Below are positions 1 to 9,015 of a stretch of 64,000 bases of DNA, one piece after another. Each line of letters begins with the position of its first letter. The first letter of the stretch is position 1. Made by a program: the position numbers and the translations under genes. The stretch covers positions 1-64,000 of the forward strand of contig NZ_SMKL01000014.1 of the NCBI RefSeq assembly GCF_004348545.1. The letters are read 5' to 3'. The notes under the pieces were generated by a model. The model was given only the letters and a program-made list of their open reading frames with translations, ran no database searches and was not told where the DNA came from. This DNA is from Jiangella ureilytica. GTDB taxonomy: Bacteria; Actinomycetota; Actinomycetes; Jiangellales; Jiangellaceae.

Positions 1-12
1 TCGCCAGACTCC

Positions 13-148
13 CCCCGTCCCCCTGATAGCTGCCCGTTCTTAGGCCCCGGACGGGCGGGTCAAGCGGACCCCCAGGGCGCGCAGCGCCACCAGGGTCCGC
101 TTGAGGCGACCGTCCGGGGCTAAGAGAATGGGCAGCAGGGGGACGGGG
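13..148. repeat. Long imperfect inverted repeat (one continuous hairpin)
   Basis: The left arm (about 13-73) and right arm (about 92-148) are near-complementary over some 57 bases with small indels, for example GTCAAGCGGACCC at 59-71 against GGGTCCGCTTGAG at 93-105 (with one mismatch). The loop itself folds as GGCGC (76-80) and GCGCC (84-88). It lies just downstream of the minus-strand M50 protease, so it could act as a terminator, but it is far longer than one needs and has no U-tract. It could equally be a palindromic repeat element. Confidence 0.6.
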
Positions 149-205
149 AAACCCAGCGCAACCACACGCCCCGCCACACGCCCCGCACCACCCCGGCGAG
201 CGGTC

Positions 206-1318
206 TCAGCGGGCGGCGAGGGCGTGGTCGACGTCGGAGCTGACGAGGACGCCGTAGACGCGTCCCTGGGCGTCGACCACCAGGTACTCCGAGGCCGGGG
301 TCTCGCGCATGGCCTTGAGCAGGGCGTCGCCGCGGACGTCGAGGTCCAGCACCATGCCCTGGCGCAGCGACTTCGCGGAGTCGCCGATGGTGACCCACGG
401 GCGGCGCTGCTCCGGGATGGCGGCGACGGCAGCCTCGTTGACCAGCCCCGTGGGCCGGCCGGCGCTGTCGACGACGACGAGCGAGGTGACGTCGGCCTCG
501 CGGGCCCGTCGCAGCGCCTCCGACACCGGGAGGTCGGGCGCGACGGGGGCGGCCCGGCGGGCGAGGGTGCGGGTGTCGAGCCGCGGCAGCCGGGCCCGCA
601 TGCGCCCGACGGCGAGCGCCTGCGACGCGCCGGACCACAGCAGGGCGGCGACCAGGCCGGCCCAGACGATGGTGAGGACGTCGGGACGCGCGCCGTCGAG
701 GGCGAACGGCAGCAGCAGGACCAGGCCGGCCAGCACCTGCCCGGAGCGGGCGGCGACGACGGTGCCCCGGTGTTCGTCGCCAGTGACGCGCCAGACGGCG
801 GCGCGCAGCATGTGGCCGCCGTCGAGGGGCAGGCCGGGGAGCACGTTGAAGACGCCGACGACGAGGTTGGCGGCGGCCAGCATGTACACCAGGAAGCCGG
901 GCACGCTGTCGTCGTCGATGGCCAGGTAGGCGAGCAGGCCGAGCCCGCCGAGCGCCAGCGACAGCAGCGGGCCGGCGGCCGAGACGACGAGGTCGCGCCC
1001 GGGGGTGGGCGCGTCGCGCTCGATCTCGGTGTGGCCGCCGAGGAAGTGCAGGGTGACGCCGCGCACCGGCAGCCCGAGCCGGCGCGCCGTCAGGGCGTGG
1101 CCCAGCTCGTGGACGAACACCGACGCGTAGAGCAGGACGGCGAACAGGAACGAGATGGCGTAGGCCTCGCCGTCGGACAGCTGCGGCAGGTAGCCGAGCA
1201 CGCTGTCGCGGCCCCAGATGGTGATGAGCCCGGCGACCAGGAACCAGGTCGGGCTGACGTACACCGGGATGCCCGCGATGCGCCCGAGACTCAGCTGCCG
1301 ACCCCGACCGGTTGCCAT
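206..1318 (-). CDS. Site-2-type membrane zinc metalloprotease (M50) with C-terminal CBS pair
   Basis: A membrane-embedded zinc protease of the Rv2625c-like S2P class, predicted to cut within or near membrane segments of an unidentified substrate. The zinc motif HELGH is at residues 70-74 and the third ligand is D166 in the LPLDGG motif. About six hydrophobic segments cover residues 15-235. Residues about 255-365 form two CBS repeats, which usually bind adenosyl ligands and could gate activity. Its 370 aa is usual for the family. The ATG at 1318 is followed by a short GR-rich N-terminus before the first TM. It is divergent from the nuclease gene, with about 77 bp between them. Substrate and signal are unknown. 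Confidence 0.9.
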   Translation of the reverse strand: MATGRGRQLSLGRIAGIPVYVSPTWFLVAGLITIWGRDSVLGYLPQLSDGEAYAISFLFAVLLYASVFVHELGHALTARRLGLPVRGVTLHFLGGHTEIERDAPTPGRDLVVSAAGPLLSLALGGLGLLAYLAIDDDSVPGFLVYMLAAANLVVGVFNVLPGLPLDGGHMLRAAVWRVTGDEHRGTVVAARSGQVLAGLVLLLPFALDGARPDVLTIVWAGLVAALLWSGASQALAVGRMRARLPRLDTRTLARRAAPVAPDLPVSEALRRAREADVTSLVVVDSAGRPTGLVNEAAVAAIPEQRRPWVTIGDSAKSLRQGMVLDLDVRGDALLKAMRETPASEYLVVDAQGRVYGVLVSSDVDHALAAR

Positions 1319-1395
1319 CGTCCAAGGCTACGTGTGTCAGGGACGGCGGCGTGTGCGGACCCGCTCTGTCGGAGGTGTGATCTACAGTCCTGACC

Positions 1396-2298
1396 ATGAC
1401 GATCCGCACGCGCGCCGAGCTCGGGGACGACCCCGCGGCCCCGCGCGTGCCGAGCCTGTCGCCGTCTCGCGCGGCCGATTTCATGACCTGCCCGCTGCTC
1501 TACCGCTTCCGCACCATCGACCGGCTGCCCGAGGCGCCCAGCTCCGAGGCCACCCGCGGCACGGTCGTGCACAGCGTGCTCGAGCGGCTGTACGACCTCC
1601 CGGCCGGCGAGCGCACCCCCGGCCGCGCCACGGGTCTGGTGCGCCCGGCGTGGGACGAGCTGATCGAGGTCGAGCCCGCGGTGGCCGAGCTGTTCGCCGA
1701 CGACGCCGACGGCTCGGCTCTCGCCGACTGGCTGGCCAGCGCCGAGTCCCTGGTCGAGCAGTACTTCACGCTCGAGGACCCGCGCCGGCTCGAGCCGGCC
1801 GAGCGCGAGCTGTACGTCGAGACCACGCTCGACTCCGGGCTGCGGCTGCGCGGCTACGTCGACCGCCTCGACCGTGCCGAGGCCACCGGCGACCTCCGCG
1901 TCGTCGACTACAAGACCGGCAAGGCGCCGCGGGCCGGGTTCGAGCAGCGGGCCATGTTCCAGATGCGGTTCTACGCGCTCGTGCTGTGGCGGCTGCACGG
2001 CCGGGTGCCGCGGCTGCTGCAGCTCATCTATCTCGGCAGCGGCGAGCTGCTGCGCTACGAGCCCGACGAGGCCGACCTGCGGGCCACCGAGCGCAAGCTG
2101 GCGGCGTTGTGGGCGGCCATCGAGCGGGCCACCCAGACCGGCGACTGGCGGGCCAGCCCCAGCAGGCTCTGCGACTGGTGCTCCCACCAGGCACTCTGCC
2201 CAGCCTACGGCGGCACCCCGCCGCCGCTGCCGGCCACGGTCGCCACCGCCGACGACGACGAGGCCCCGTCCCCCCGCACCTCCCCCGTCGACGCCTGA
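1396..2298 (+). CDS. RecB-family PD-(D/E)XK nuclease with predicted Fe-S cluster
   Basis: A Cas4/AddB-like single-domain nuclease related to Rv2119, presumably acting on DNA ends during repair. The catalytic DYK is at D171 and K173, after the conserved E/D-rich strand, followed by a QMRFYAL helix near residue 189. Four cysteines (C32 near the N-terminus, then C259, C262 and C268) match the split 4Fe-4S ligand set of this class. It has no helicase domain, so it is a stand-alone nuclease. A GGAGGTG sequence lies upstream of the ATG, though at longer than usual spacing. It is monocistronic as far as can be seen. The physiological substrate is not known from sequence. Confidence 0.88.
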   Translation: MTIRTRAELGDDPAAPRVPSLSPSRAADFMTCPLLYRFRTIDRLPEAPSSEATRGTVVHSVLERLYDLPAGERTPGRATGLVRPAWDELIEVEPAVAELFADDADGSALADWLASAESLVEQYFTLEDPRRLEPAERELYVETTLDSGLRLRGYVDRLDRAEATGDLRVVDYKTGKAPRAGFEQRAMFQMRFYALVLWRLHGRVPRLLQLIYLGSGELLRYEPDEADLRATERKLAALWAAIERATQTGDWRASPSRLCDWCSHQALCPAYGGTPPPLPATVATADDDEAPSPRTSPVDA

Positions 2299-2331
2299 GG
2301 CCGGCGCCGGGCGGCGGGGCGGCCGCCGGGC

Positions 2332-2847
2332 TCAGAGCAGCGCCGCGATGCCCGCGCACACGCCGAGCAGAGCGGCGTAACCGGCCAGCACCACCGGCAC
2401 GAACCAGCGCTGCGACCAGTCGATCGGGTGACCGGTGCGCGGGTCGCGCACGATGCGGGCCCGCACGGCCAGCAGGACGATCCCGACGAGGGCGGCGACC
2501 ACGCCGAGCGTCAGCGTGAGCCACGCGGGCAGGCCGAGCGCGGTCTCGTCGCCGCGCACCACGGCCATGACGCCGATGGCGCTGACCGCGCCGACCACCC
2601 CTCCGACGAGGGCGTGGCCGGCGTTGCGGGTCCGGCGCTCACCCTCGGTCAGGCCGGGTCGCCCGTCGGCGACGACACGCGCGTAGTCGGCCGGTGCGCC
2701 GAAGGCGTCGCGCGGGTCCTCGCCGGTCTCGGCGAGGTGGCTGTCGACCTCGGCCAACACCTCGCCGATGCGGCCGGGCTCGACGTCGCGCAGGCGCAGC
2801 GCGGTGAGCAGCTCGCGCCGGAACCTCTCGATGTCGGTGATCATCAT
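2332..2847 (-). CDS. Three-TM membrane protein with N-terminal HAAS-like signalling domain
   Basis: A 171-residue membrane protein. Residues 1-60 form a helical HAAS/permease-prefix-like domain (acidic, with LAEVDSHLAETGEDPRDAFG). Three hydrophobic segments follow at about 80-100, 110-135 and 148-168. Such proteins are normally partnered with PadR regulators, and here the ATG at 2847 overlaps the stop of a PadR C-terminal fragment by ATGA. A longer reading frame exists upstream, but its extra N-terminus is arginine/alanine rich and would swallow the PadR tail, so the MM start is preferred. Probably a PadR-controlled membrane stress or permease accessory protein; the function is unproven. Confidence 0.75.
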   Translation of the reverse strand: MMITDIERFRRELLTALRLRDVEPGRIGEVLAEVDSHLAETGEDPRDAFGAPADYARVVADGRPGLTEGERRTRNAGHALVGGVVGAVSAIGVMAVVRGDETALGLPAWLTLTLGVVAALVGIVLLAVRARIVRDPRTGHPIDWSQRWFVPVVLAGYAALLGVCAGIAALL

Positions 2848-3056
2848 GCGTCGGCCTTCCTGGTGGTCAGCAGTCCGTGGGTCGTCGCGGCGAAGGCGGC
2901 CCAGCGCTCGGAGCGCTCGGAGCGCTCGGCGAGCGCGGCCCGGCCGGCGGGGGTGACGGCGAGGTACTTCCGCCCCGGCCGCGCCGCCCCGGGTCCTCCT
3001 GCCGGTGGAGGCCGCACCTCCCCGTCGAGGACGAGTTGCGGCCGGTCCGGCGCGGC
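2844..3056 (-). pseudogene. C-terminal remnant of a PadR-family regulator
   Basis: This frame reads through RPPPAGGPGAARPGRKYLAV, then TPAGRAALAE and a final WAAFAATTHGLLTTRKADA, which is the second half of a PadR winged-helix protein (the wing, GRKYLAVTPAGRAAL, and the tail helix). It is open only from 3056; a TAG lies at 3057-3059. The histidine kinase gene begins on the other strand at 3071, so the recognition helices have no room. No ATG exists; a GTG occurs inside. Its stop overlaps the next ATG (ATGA), preserving the usual padR-HAAS coupling. Best read as a truncated relic, although a short coupled peptide could still be made. Confidence 0.6.
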
Positions 3057-3070
3057 CTACCGTTGATCGT

Positions 3071-4300
3071 GTGACGACGGCCCGCGCCAAGCTCTTCCCC
3101 CGCATCGAGCCGTGGCTGCTGGACGCGTCCCTCACGATCGTCCTCGCGGCCACCGCGGTGGTGGCGCTGTTCGTCTACACCGACCCCAGCGGCATCGAGT
3201 ACGCCGACGCCGACGCGCTGGGCATCGCGCTGGTGCTGTTCATCACGGTCCCGCTGATCGTGCGCCGCAGGCGCCCGGTCGCCGTCGGCCTGGTCACCGC
3301 GGCCGGGCTGGCCGCCTTCACCGCCGTCGACTACGCCATGCCGACGGCTGCCGCGGTGGCGCTCATCGCCGTCTACACCGCGGCCAACTACGCGGGCCTG
3401 GCCGTGTCGTTGCTGGTGGCGGGCGCGCAGATGGCGGCATCGGCCGCCTACGCCGTCGTCAGCGTCGACCGGCACCCGGACCTCACCATGGACCTCGGCG
3501 CCAACATCATCATCAGCTGCCTGCTCATCCTCGGCGCGTGGGGCATCGGCCGGGCGGTGCGCAGCCGGCGGCTCTACACCGCCGAGCTCGAGGACCGCGC
3601 CCGCCGGCTCGAGCGCGCCCACGACGTCGAGGTGCGGGCCGCCATCGCCGAGGAGCGCTCGCGCATCGCCCGCGAGCTGCACGACGTCGTCGCCCACCAC
3701 GTGTCGGTCATGACGGTGCAGGCGGCCGGCGCGCGCCGCTCGCTGCGCCGCGACGTCGACCGCACCGCCGACGCCCTGCAGGCCATCGAGGACATCGGCC
3801 GGTCGGCGCTGCAAGAGATGCGCCGCGTCGTCGGCGTCCTGCGCACCCCCGACGGCGACGACCGCGGCGCCCAGCCGGCCACGCTGGCCCCGCAGCCCGG
3901 CCTCGGCGACCTCGCCCTGCTCGCCGAGCAGATGCGCGACGCCGGGCTGCCGGTCGACGTGCGGGTCGAGGGCGAGCCGGGCGCCGTCCCCGTCGGCGTC
4001 GACCTCGCCGCCTTCCGGGTCATCCAGGAGGCGCTCACCAACACCATCAAGCACGCGGGACCGTCGGCCGCCACCGTCCACGTCCGCTACCTGCCGTCGG
4101 AGGTGCACGTCGAGGTCAGCGACGACGGCCACGGCGTGGCGGCCGCGCTGGAGGGGCGCCGGCCCGGGCACGGGCTGCTCGGCATGCGCGAGCGCGTGGC
4201 CCTCTATGGTGGAACCCTCGCGGCCGGACCACGCCGCGGCGGCGGCTACGAGGTGCGGGCGAAGATCCCGTACGACAGTAACGGAGCGATGTCACGATGA
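3071..4300 (+). CDS. NarL-type sensor histidine kinase
   Basis: A membrane histidine kinase of the HisKA_3 (NarX/DesK-like) class. About five TM segments cover residues 15-155, with little extracytoplasmic loop, which suggests intramembrane sensing. The phospho-acceptor is H204 in ARELHDVVAHH, followed by the dimerisation helices and a GHKL ATPase with EALTNTIKHAG (N box) and DDGHGV (G1). The GTG at 3071 was chosen because the frame upstream crosses into the padR remnant. It overlaps the response regulator by ATGA, giving a co-translated pair. The stimulus is unknown. It probably phosphorylates the regulator starting at 4297. Confidence 0.9.
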   Translation: MTTARAKLFPRIEPWLLDASLTIVLAATAVVALFVYTDPSGIEYADADALGIALVLFITVPLIVRRRRPVAVGLVTAAGLAAFTAVDYAMPTAAAVALIAVYTAANYAGLAVSLLVAGAQMAASAAYAVVSVDRHPDLTMDLGANIIISCLLILGAWGIGRAVRSRRLYTAELEDRARRLERAHDVEVRAAIAEERSRIARELHDVVAHHVSVMTVQAAGARRSLRRDVDRTADALQAIEDIGRSALQEMRRVVGVLRTPDGDDRGAQPATLAPQPGLGDLALLAEQMRDAGLPVDVRVEGEPGAVPVGVDLAAFRVIQEALTNTIKHAGPSAATVHVRYLPSEVHVEVSDDGHGVAAALEGRRPGHGLLGMRERVALYGGTLAAGPRRGGGYEVRAKIPYDSNGAMSR

Positions 4301-4977
4301 CGGCTCAGCCCATCCGGGTCCTGCTGGTGGACGACCAGCCGCTGCTGCGCACCGGATTCCGCATGATCCTCGAGGCCGAGTCCGACATCGCGGTGGTCGG
4401 CGAGTCCGGCGACGGCGAGCAGGCGGTCGCCGCCGCGCGGGCGCTGCAGCCCGACGTCGTCCTCATGGACATCCGCATGCCGCGGGTCGACGGCGTCCAG
4501 GCCACCCGGCAGATCACCGGCGCCGCCCGCGAGGCCGCGCCGCGCGTCCTGGTGCTCACCACCTTCGACCTCGACGAGTACGTCGTCGAGGCGCTGCGGG
4601 CCGGCGCCAGCGGCTTCCTGCTCAAGGACGTCCCGGCCGAGGACCTGGTGACGGCCATCCGCACGGTGTCGCGAGGTGACGCCGTCGTCGCCCCCAGCAT
4701 CACGCGCCGCCTGCTCGACATGTTCGCCAGCCGCTTCCCCGCGGCCGACTCCCCCACGCCGGCCAACCTGCAGCACCTCACCGACCGCGAGCGCGAGGTG
4801 CTCACGCTGGTGGCGCGCGGCTACTCCAACGCCGAGATCGCGGCCGAGCTGGTCGTCAGCGAGACGACGGTCAAGACCCACGTCGGCAACGTGCTGACGA
4901 AGCTGGGCCTGCGCGACCGCGTCCAGGCCGCCGTCTACGCCTACGAGAGCGGCCTGGTCCAGCCCGGCGCGCTCTAG
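4297..4977 (+). CDS. NarL/LuxR-type response regulator
   Basis: A receiver domain (residues 1-125) with the phospho-acceptor D58 in LMDIRMPRVDG, acidic D12/D13 and the conserved K near 109, joined to a LuxR-type helix-turn-helix (LTDREREVLTLVARGYSN, then AEIAAELVVSETTVKTHVGN). It is translationally coupled to the preceding kinase. Its TAG overlaps, on the opposite strand, the stop of the convergent acetyltransferase, so no terminator separates them. Likely targets are nearby, for example the MacB/FtsX-type exporter at 5645, but no binding site was identified. Confidence 0.92.
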   Translation: MTAQPIRVLLVDDQPLLRTGFRMILEAESDIAVVGESGDGEQAVAAARALQPDVVLMDIRMPRVDGVQATRQITGAAREAAPRVLVLTTFDLDEYVVEALRAGASGFLLKDVPAEDLVTAIRTVSRGDAVVAPSITRRLLDMFASRFPAADSPTPANLQHLTDREREVLTLVARGYSNAEIAAELVVSETTVKTHVGNVLTKLGLRDRVQAAVYAYESGLVQPGAL

Positions 4978-5471
4978 TCCCGCTCCCAGCGCCACTGCCA
5001 GACGGTGCCCTGCTCGGGGTCGGCGAGCTCGGCGACCCGGGTGAAGCCGAGCCGGGCGAGCACCTGCGTCGACGGGTTCTCCCCCACCAGCGTGTGGGCG
5101 ACGACGGCGTCGACCTCGCCGGAGTCGACGGCGCGGCGCACCAGCGCGGCGGCGGCCGCCGTACCCAGCCCGCGGCCGCGGAACGCGGGCGCCACCTCGT
5201 AGCCGATCTCGACGACGCGGTCGCGCGGCGGGCCCGCGAAGCCACCCGAGCCGATCAGAGCCGGGCCCGAGGGATCGACGAAGAAGTACATCCACCACCC
5301 CGCCTCCTCGGGATGGTCGGCGAGGTGCTCGCGGCTGAAGCCGACGGACTCCGGGAACTCCGGCCAGCCGGCGGGGATCGGGGCGCCGATCGCCGCCTCG
5401 AACTCGGCGGGCCGCTCGACGAGCGCGTCGAGCAGTTCCACGGTGGCCGGCACGACGGCGATCTCTGTCAT
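4974..5471 (-). CDS. GNAT family N-acetyltransferase
   Basis: A 165-aa acetyl-CoA-dependent acetyltransferase. The acetyl-CoA loop is FRGRGLGTAAAAALVRRAV at about residues 98-116, followed by a VVAHTLVGENPSTQVLARLG strand-helix with the usual N and late hydrophobic tail ending WQWRWERD. The short form starting MTEIAVVP at 5471 is chosen, since the frame upstream is arginine-rich and lies in the region serving the divergent ABC gene. An alternative ATG is three codons earlier. The 3' end overlaps the regulator stop by 4 bp. The substrate (amine, peptide N-terminus or small molecule) cannot be told. Confidence 0.82.
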   Translation of the reverse strand: MTEIAVVPATVELLDALVERPAEFEAAIGAPIPAGWPEFPESVGFSREHLADHPEEAGWWMYFFVDPSGPALIGSGGFAGPPRDRVVEIGYEVAPAFRGRGLGTAAAAALVRRAVDSGEVDAVVAHTLVGENPSTQVLARLGFTRVAELADPEQGTVWQWRWERD

Positions 5472-5644
5472 GGAGGCCATGATGGCCCATGCCGCCGGCG
5501 GGGCGTACGCCCGCAGGACGGGCACGAGCGCCGTCCTACTCCTCACGGTGGAGCCGGCAGACCGTGCGGTCCGCCGATCATCCGGTCGCCGCCGGCCAAT
5601 AGCGTGGAACACGATCCACGAACCAGCTGACGAGGAGCGCACCG

Positions 5645-6406
5645 GTGACGACGCAACCCAGCTCGCCGAGCACGGCGGCCCGTGCCGTTGACCTGACCAA
5701 GATCTACGGCAAGGACGACACGCAGGTGGTGGCCCTCGGCGGGGTGACGGTGGAGTTCACCGCCGGCGCCTACACCGCGATCATGGGCCCGTCCGGCTCC
5801 GGCAAGTCCACGCTCATGCACTGCATGGCCGCGCTGGACTCGTCGACGTCGGGCCAGGTGTTCGTCGGCGACACAGAGCTGAGCAAACTGGGCGACAAGG
5901 AGCTCACCCGCCTGCGCCGCGACAAGATCGGCTTCATCTTCCAGGCGTTCAACCTGATCCCGACCCTGACGGCGAAAGAGAACATCACGCTGCCGCTCGA
6001 CATCGCCGGCCGCGACGTCGACAAGGAGTGGTTCGACACCGTCATCGCCACCGTCGGCCTGGCCGACCGGCTCAGCCACAAGCCCAACCAGCTCTCCGGC
6101 GGCCAGCAGCAGCGAGTGGCGTGCGCCCGCGCGCTGGTCAGCCAGCCCGAGATCATCTTCGCCGACGAGCCCACCGGCAACCTCGACTCCCGGTCCGGCA
6201 CCGAGGTGCTGTCGTTCCTGCGCCGCTCGGTCCGCGAGTTCGGGCAGACCATCGTCATGGTCACCCACGACCCCAACGCCGCCGCCTACTCCGACCGGGT
6301 GCTGTTCCTCGCCGACGGCCTCATCGTCGACGAGATGACCGACCCGACGGCCGAGAAGGTGCTGGAGCGCATGAAGGGCTTCGACGCCGTGGGGCAGCAG
6401 GCATGA
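5645..6406 (+). CDS. ABC transporter ATP-binding protein, MacB/LolD type
   Basis: The ATPase of a type VII (MacB/FtsX-like) ABC system. Walker A is GPSGSGKST at about residue 47, the Q-loop is [14 protein letters not shown], the signature is LSGGQQQR and Walker B is [11 protein letters not shown], with the H-loop in VTHDPNAA. The start is GTG at 5645, downstream of a GAGGAGCG ribosome site. The stop TGA overlaps the permease ATG (6403), so the two are co-translated. Such pairs export peptides, lipids or antimicrobial compounds, or signal across the membrane; the substrate is unknown. It follows a NarL-type two-component system, a common arrangement for envelope-stress or drug-response exporters. 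Confidence 0.92.
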   Translation: MTTQPSSPSTAARAVDLTKIYGKDDTQVVALGGVTVEFTAGAYTAIMGPSGSGKSTLMHCMAALDSSTSGQVFVGDTELSKLGDKELTRLRRDKIGFIFQAFNLIPTLTAKENITLPLDIAGRDVDKEWFDTVIATVGLADRLSHKPNQLSGGQQQRVACARALVSQPEIIFADEPTGNLDSRSGTEVLSFLRRSVREFGQTIVMVTHDPNAAAYSDRVLFLADGLIVDEMTDPTAEKVLERMKGFDAVGQQA

Positions 6407-8958
6407 TCCGCGCGACTCTCAAGAGCCTGGCCGCGCGCAAGCTGCGGCTGGCCATGAGCGCGTTCGCCATCGTGCTCGGGGTGGCGTTCGTGGCCGGCTC
6501 GTACGTGTTCACCGACACCATCGACCGGACCTTCGACGACATCTTCGGCGGGCTGTCCTCCGACGTCGTCGTGCGGCCCGACCTGCCGGGCGAGACCGAC
6601 ATCTTCGCCGGCTTCGCCACCGGCACCACCACGACCATTTCGTCGGACCTGGTCGACGACGTCGCGGACCTGCCGGGCGTCGAACGGGCCGACGGCGAGA
6701 TCGAGAACCAGAGCTTCTTCGTCCTCGACACCGACGGCGACGTCATGACCAGCCAGGGCGCCCCCGGCATCGCCGTCAACTGGCACGACGGCCCCGCCGC
6801 CGACGGCGACCCGGTGCTGCGCCTGGTCGACGGCGACCTGCCGGCCGGCCCGGGCGAGGTCGCCCTCGACGACCGCACCTTCGAGCGGTCCGGCTACCGG
6901 ATCGGCGACGAGGTCGAGTTCGTCAGCACCGGCGACGAACCCCGGCTCACAGCGGAGCTGGTCGGCGTGGTCCGCTTCGGCGAGGGCGGCAGCCTGGCCG
7001 GCGCCAGCCTGTCGGTCTTCGAGACCCGCTACGCCCAGGAGCTCTTCGTGGGCGGCGACGACGCGTACAACCGCATCTCGGTGACGGCGGCCGACGGCGC
7101 CAGCGCCGAGGAGGTCCGCGACGAGATCAGCGCCATCCTCCCGGACGACTTCGAGGCCCTGACCGGCGCCGAGGTCGACGAGGAGACGGCGTCGGCCATC
7201 GAGGAGGGCCTCGGCTTCTTCAACACCTTCCTCCTGGTGTTCGCCGCGATCGCGCTGTTCGTCGGTGTGTTCCTCATCCTCAACACGTTCTCGATCCTGG
7301 TGGCGCAGCGCTCGCAGGAGATGGCGCTGTTCCGGGCCCTGGGCGCCGGCCGCCGTCAGGTGACGCGGTCGGTGCTGCTCGAGGCGCTCGTCGTCGGCGT
7401 CGTGGGCTCCACGCTCGGCCTGCTGCTCGGACTGGGGGTCGCGCAGCTGCTCAAGACGGTGTTCGGGGCGTTCGGGCTGGAGCTGGCCGGCGGCCTGGTG
7501 CTGCTGCCGCGGACGGTCGTCGTCGCCTACGTCGTGGGCATCGTGGTGACCATGATCGCGGCCTATGTCCCGGCGCGGCGGGCGTCGCGGGTGCCGCCGA
7601 TCGCCGCCATGCGCGACGACGTGGTGGCCACGGAGTCGTCGCGGCGCTGGCACCTGTGGATCGGCGGCGCGCTGACGCTGCTCGGCGCGGCCGCGATGGC
7701 GACCGGCCTGTTCGCCGACGTCGACGACGCGGCGCTGATGGTCGGCGCCGGCATCTTCGCGGTCTTCATCGGCGTGGCGCTGCTCGCGCCGGTGCTGGCC
7801 ACGCCGGTGCTGCGGGTGGTGGCCGGCTGGTACCCGAAGGCGTTCGGCACCGTCGGCCGGCTGGCCCGCGAGAACGCACTGCGCAACCCGCGGCGCACGG
7901 CGGCCACCGCGTCGGCGCTGATGATCGGCATGGCGCTGGTGACGGCCATCTCCATCATCGGCGCGTCGGCCAACGCCACGGTCGACCGCGCCCTCGACGA
8001 CGGCGTGCGGGCGCAGTTCGTTGTCTCCAACGCCGTCGGTCAGCCGTTCTCGCCCAGCATCGCCGAGGCGGCGAGCCAGGTCGACGGGGTCGACGAGGTG
8101 GTCCCGGTGCGGGTGTCCGGCGGCGTCGTCGACGGCGACCAGACCTTCCTGCAGGCGTTCGACCCGGTCGCCTACGGCCGCGCCGCCGACCTGCCGATGG
8201 TCGAGGGCAGCGACGACCTCAGCGGCGGCGGGTTCCTCATCGGCGAGCAGCAGGCCGAGTCCGAGGGCCTCTCCGTCGGCGACACCGTCCGGCTGCAGCT
8301 GCCCGGCTCCGACGAGGAGATCGAGCTGATCGGCATCTACGGCCAGTCGCCGCTGCTGTCCGGCGGCGTGATCGTCAGCACGCAGACGCTCGAGGACGGC
8401 GCGGTGCCGGCGCTGGACTCGCTGCTCTACGTCATCGCCGACGACGGCGCCGACCTCGCGACCGTCCACGAGGGCCTCGACGAGGTGACGGCCGAAATCC
8501 CGACCGTCACCGTCCAGGACCAGGAGGAGTACAAGGAGTCCTCACGCGACCAGGTGAACCAGCTGCTGTACCTGGTCTACGCGCTGCTCGGGCTGGCCGT
8601 CCTCATCGCGGTCCTCGGCATCGTCAACACGCTGGCGCTGTCGGTCATGGAGCGCACCCGCGAGGTCGGGCTGCTGCGGGCCGTCGGTCTGAGCCGGCGC
8701 CAGCTGCGGCGCACGATCCGGCTGGAGTCGATCGCCATCGCCGTCCTCGGCGCCGTGCTCGGCGTCGCTCTCGGCCTGATCTTCGGGGTGTCGCTGCAGC
8801 GCGCCATCGCCGACGACGGGCTGGACCAGCTCTCCGTTCCCGGCGGGCAGCTGATCGTCTTCGTCGTCCTGGCCGCGGTCATCGGCGTGCTGGCCGCCGT
8901 CTGGCCGGCCCGGCGCGCGGCCAAGCTCGACGTGCTGCGCGCGATCACGACGGAATAA
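6403..8958 (+). CDS. FtsX/MacB-type ABC transporter permease
   Basis: An 851-aa double-FtsX permease. An N-terminal TM (about 18-38) leads into a large extracytoplasmic MacB-PCD domain (about 40-270). Three TM segments follow (about 275-390) and then a further TM pair. A second periplasmic domain (about 535-700) and a final FtsX triple-TM block ending in a conserved WPARRAAKLDVLRAI tail complete it. The duplicated architecture means one chain provides both membrane halves. It is co-translated with the ATPase just upstream. A strong hairpin at 8975-9009 follows the stop. Likely an exporter or mechanotransmission unit. Confidence 0.9.
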   Translation: MIRATLKSLAARKLRLAMSAFAIVLGVAFVAGSYVFTDTIDRTFDDIFGGLSSDVVVRPDLPGETDIFAGFATGTTTTISSDLVDDVADLPGVERADGEIENQSFFVLDTDGDVMTSQGAPGIAVNWHDGPAADGDPVLRLVDGDLPAGPGEVALDDRTFERSGYRIGDEVEFVSTGDEPRLTAELVGVVRFGEGGSLAGASLSVFETRYAQELFVGGDDAYNRISVTAADGASAEEVRDEISAILPDDFEALTGAEVDEETASAIEEGLGFFNTFLLVFAAIALFVGVFLILNTFSILVAQRSQEMALFRALGAGRRQVTRSVLLEALVVGVVGSTLGLLLGLGVAQLLKTVFGAFGLELAGGLVLLPRTVVVAYVVGIVVTMIAAYVPARRASRVPPIAAMRDDVVATESSRRWHLWIGGALTLLGAAAMATGLFADVDDAALMVGAGIFAVFIGVALLAPVLATPVLRVVAGWYPKAFGTVGRLARENALRNPRRTAATASALMIGMALVTAISIIGASANATVDRALDDGVRAQFVVSNAVGQPFSPSIAEAASQVDGVDEVVPVRVSGGVVDGDQTFLQAFDPVAYGRAADLPMVEGSDDLSGGGFLIGEQQAESEGLSVGDTVRLQLPGSDEEIELIGIYGQSPLLSGGVIVSTQTLEDGAVPALDSLLYVIADDGADLATVHEGLDEVTAEIPTVTVQDQEEYKESSRDQVNQLLYLVYALLGLAVLIAVLGIVNTLALSVMERTREVGLLRAVGLSRRQLRRTIRLESIAIAVLGAVLGVALGLIFGVSLQRAIADDGLDQLSVPGGQLIVFVVLAAVIGVLAAVWPARRAAKLDVLRAITTE

Positions 8959-8974
8959 CCGGCACCACGAGACC

Positions 8975-9009
8975 GGGAGCCGCCACCCAGTGCCGGGGTG
9001 GCGGCTCCC
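8975..9009. terminator. Bidirectional terminator-like hairpin
   Basis: A perfect 14-bp stem, GGGAGCCGCCACCC (8975-8988) with GGGTGGCGGCTCCC (8996-9009), around a 7-base loop. It sits between the converging ends of the FtsX-type permease and the oppF-like gene and can serve both strands. Confidence 0.8.
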
Positions 9010-9015
9010 GCCGTG

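Noticed and set aside
1-120. Short minus-strand frame in the long hairpin reading LKRTLVALRALGVRL
   Set aside because: No start codon with a ribosome site; the apparent protein-like pattern comes from the palindrome itself.
101-1393. Long plus-strand open frames opposite the M50 protease and similar 1-3.5 kb frames opposite metH, the opp operon, the ABC permease and the antiporter
   Set aside because: They are mirror frames of GC-rich genes: low-complexity Arg/Asp/Val-rich products, no domains, and complete overlap with well-recognised proteins on the other strand.
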